Below are positions 63,083 through 64,000 of a DNA stretch of 64,000 bases, piece after piece. The translations under genes were made by a program, and so were the position numbers. Position 1 is the first letter of the stretch; every line of letters begins with the position of its first letter. Origin of the DNA: Saprospiraceae bacterium (GTDB lineage Bacteria; Bacteroidota; Bacteroidia; Chitinophagales; Saprospiraceae); the NCBI GenBank assembly GCA_016710265.1, contig JADJJL010000006.1, forward strand, positions 496,001 to 560,000, given 5' to 3'. A model generated the notes under the pieces. That model searched no databases. It was given only the letters and a program-made list of their open reading frames with translations, and was not told the DNA's origin.

Positions 63083-63604
63083 ATGAGACAGTACAACAAA
63101 GAAGTTATTTACGGAATCTACAACGATGAAGAGATTCTGCTCAACGCGGTCAGAAAGGCCAAATCTGAGCATTTGGAAATCATGGATGTGTTCACTCCTT
63201 TTCCGGTCCATGGACTAGATAAGGCCATGGGTCTAAGCGAGTCAAGACTCCACCAAATCGGCTTTGTGTATGGTGCTTTGGGTACTTTGACTGCATTTTT
63301 AGGAATGACCTGGATTTTTACCCAAGATTGGCCAACGATTTTTGGTGGAAAGCCTTATTGGCCTGCCCCTGCTTTTATTCCAATCACCTTTGAGTTGACC
63401 GTTTTATTTGCATCTTGGGGTATGACCATCACTTTTTATACCATCTGTGGTTTATGGCCTGGAGTCAGCAATCCGCAATTGGATTTAAGAACTACAGATG
63501 ATAAATTTTGTCTGGCTTTTGACACCCACGATGTATCCACAGCAGATGCGACTGCATTCTTTCAGAATACTGGCGCAGAAGAAGTAAACAGCAAAAATAT
63601 CTAA
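63083..63604 (+). CDS. actD: Alternative complex III subunit ActD (DUF3341)
   Basis: A membrane protein of 173 residues. The soluble start (YNKEVIYGIYNDEEILLNAVRKA, DVFTPFPVHGLDKAMGLSESRL) is the DUF3341 signature, followed by two membrane helices at about 60-80 and 100-120. It anchors the cytoplasmic face of the complex. It is followed one base later by actE. Confidence 0.93.
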   Translation: MRQYNKEVIYGIYNDEEILLNAVRKAKSEHLEIMDVFTPFPVHGLDKAMGLSESRLHQIGFVYGALGTLTAFLGMTWIFTQDWPTIFGGKPYWPAPAFIPITFELTVLFASWGMTITFYTICGLWPGVSNPQLDLRTTDDKFCLAFDTHDVSTADATAFFQNTGAEEVNSKNI

Positions 63605-63605
63605 G

Positions 63606-64000
63606 ATGAAACTAAGCTATTATATCTCCTTAGTGTTGATGATTTTAATCGGAGGATTGATGTCCTGTTCTCCTGCTGAGGGAAATAAAACAGGTCATGA
63701 ATATATGCCTGATATGGCGCACAGCATCGCTTTTGAGCCCAATGTCAATACTTATTATTCCTACCATATTTGGGGCACAAAACAAGAACACAGAGAGTTT
63801 AGTGTGCCGCGACTTCCAGTAGCAGGAACCATAGCCAGAGGTTATTCAGGAACCGATTCGCTATTGCAAACCAATGATAAGTCAATTAGCACTACTAAGA
63901 ACGGACATGTCAATTATTATTATAAAGACACCGAAGAAGAAAGAATACGTGCAGCCAATGAAATAGTTTCTAATCCTTTTCCTTTGACAGCAAAATCTTT
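63606..64000 (+). CDS. actE: Alternative complex III cytochrome c subunit ActE (partial)
   Basis: A lipoprotein with lipobox LMSC at about 18-21 that runs off the window edge after 131 residues. The sequence HEYMPDMAHSIAFEPNV and later PVAGTIARGY fits ActE, a mono-heme cytochrome; the CXXCH motif has not been reached. Start ATG 63606 is one base after the actD stop. Position in the operon supports the assignment. Confidence 0.85.
   Translation, partial: MKLSYYISLVLMILIGGLMSCSPAEGNKTGHEYMPDMAHSIAFEPNVNTYYSYHIWGTKQEHREFSVPRLPVAGTIARGYSGTDSLLQTNDKSISTTKNGHVNYYYKDTEEERIRAANEIVSNPFPLTAKS

Overview
This 64-kb window is chromosomal DNA from a member of the Bacteroidota, probably near the Saprospiraceae/Chitinophagales. 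The evidence is: a PorP/SprF-family and a PorE-like type IX secretion (T9SS) protein; three secreted proteins with C-terminal T9SS type A sorting domains; DUF5686, LolA-like and GH3-family genes; an alternative complex III operon; AT-rich spacers; and many copies of the Bacteroidota -7 promoter box TAnnTTTG just upstream of genes. No rRNA, tRNA, CRISPR array, transposase or phage gene was seen. The content is mainly core metabolism, translation and cell envelope.

Layout. 0-7.2 kb: divergent folate genes (pabC fragment and pabB on minus; pabA on plus), with pabA translationally coupled to a DUF5686 outer-membrane protein and a PorE-like lipoprotein whose OmpA domain is interrupted by an in-frame TAG. 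7.2-15.8 kb: LolA-like carrier, GH3-like enzyme, PorP/SprF, NlpC/P60 hydrolase, cystathionine beta-synthase, LysM/RlpA-like protein, KdsB and a membrane metallophosphoesterase. 15.8-16.6 kb: a tandem array of about 248-bp units, each with six short hairpins. 16.6-25.3 kb: a minus-strand rimO/membrane protein/msrB group, a TrmH-family methylase, CTP synthase, a PAP2 protein and a methyltransferase. 25.3-33.9 kb: glmM, cysteine desulfurase, pyrR-pyrB, a thioredoxin-fold protein, a degenerate haloperoxidase-like lipoprotein and aspartate kinase. 33.9-43.9 kb: rluD-type/acyl-CoA reductase/nth operon, a transsulfuration enzyme, lepA-argS-glnS and a DUF962 protein. 43.9-53.7 kb: a BNR-repeat T9SS cargo protein, a TlpA-like lipoprotein, purL, and an FG-GAP cargo protein coupled to a second cargo protein. 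53.7-54.8 kb: a noncoding block with direct repeats and many nested inverted repeats. 54.8-64 kb: an outer-membrane protein, thyA, and the start of the alternative complex III operon (actA to a partial actE).

How the genes work together. Cystathionine beta-synthase and the gamma-family PLP enzyme could form a reverse transsulfuration route. pyrR, pyrB and pyrG cover pyrimidine control, an early step and the last step. pabA/B/C make p-aminobenzoate for folate, which thyA uses. The actABCDE genes encode a quinol-oxidizing respiratory complex. The T9SS components and cargo proteins fit a secretory Bacteroidota lifestyle. No complete new system of protein-coding genes was found. The features most worth following up are the structured noncoding block at 54.07-54.70 kb, the hairpin array at 15.84-16.61 kb and the in-frame amber codon at 6257-6259.
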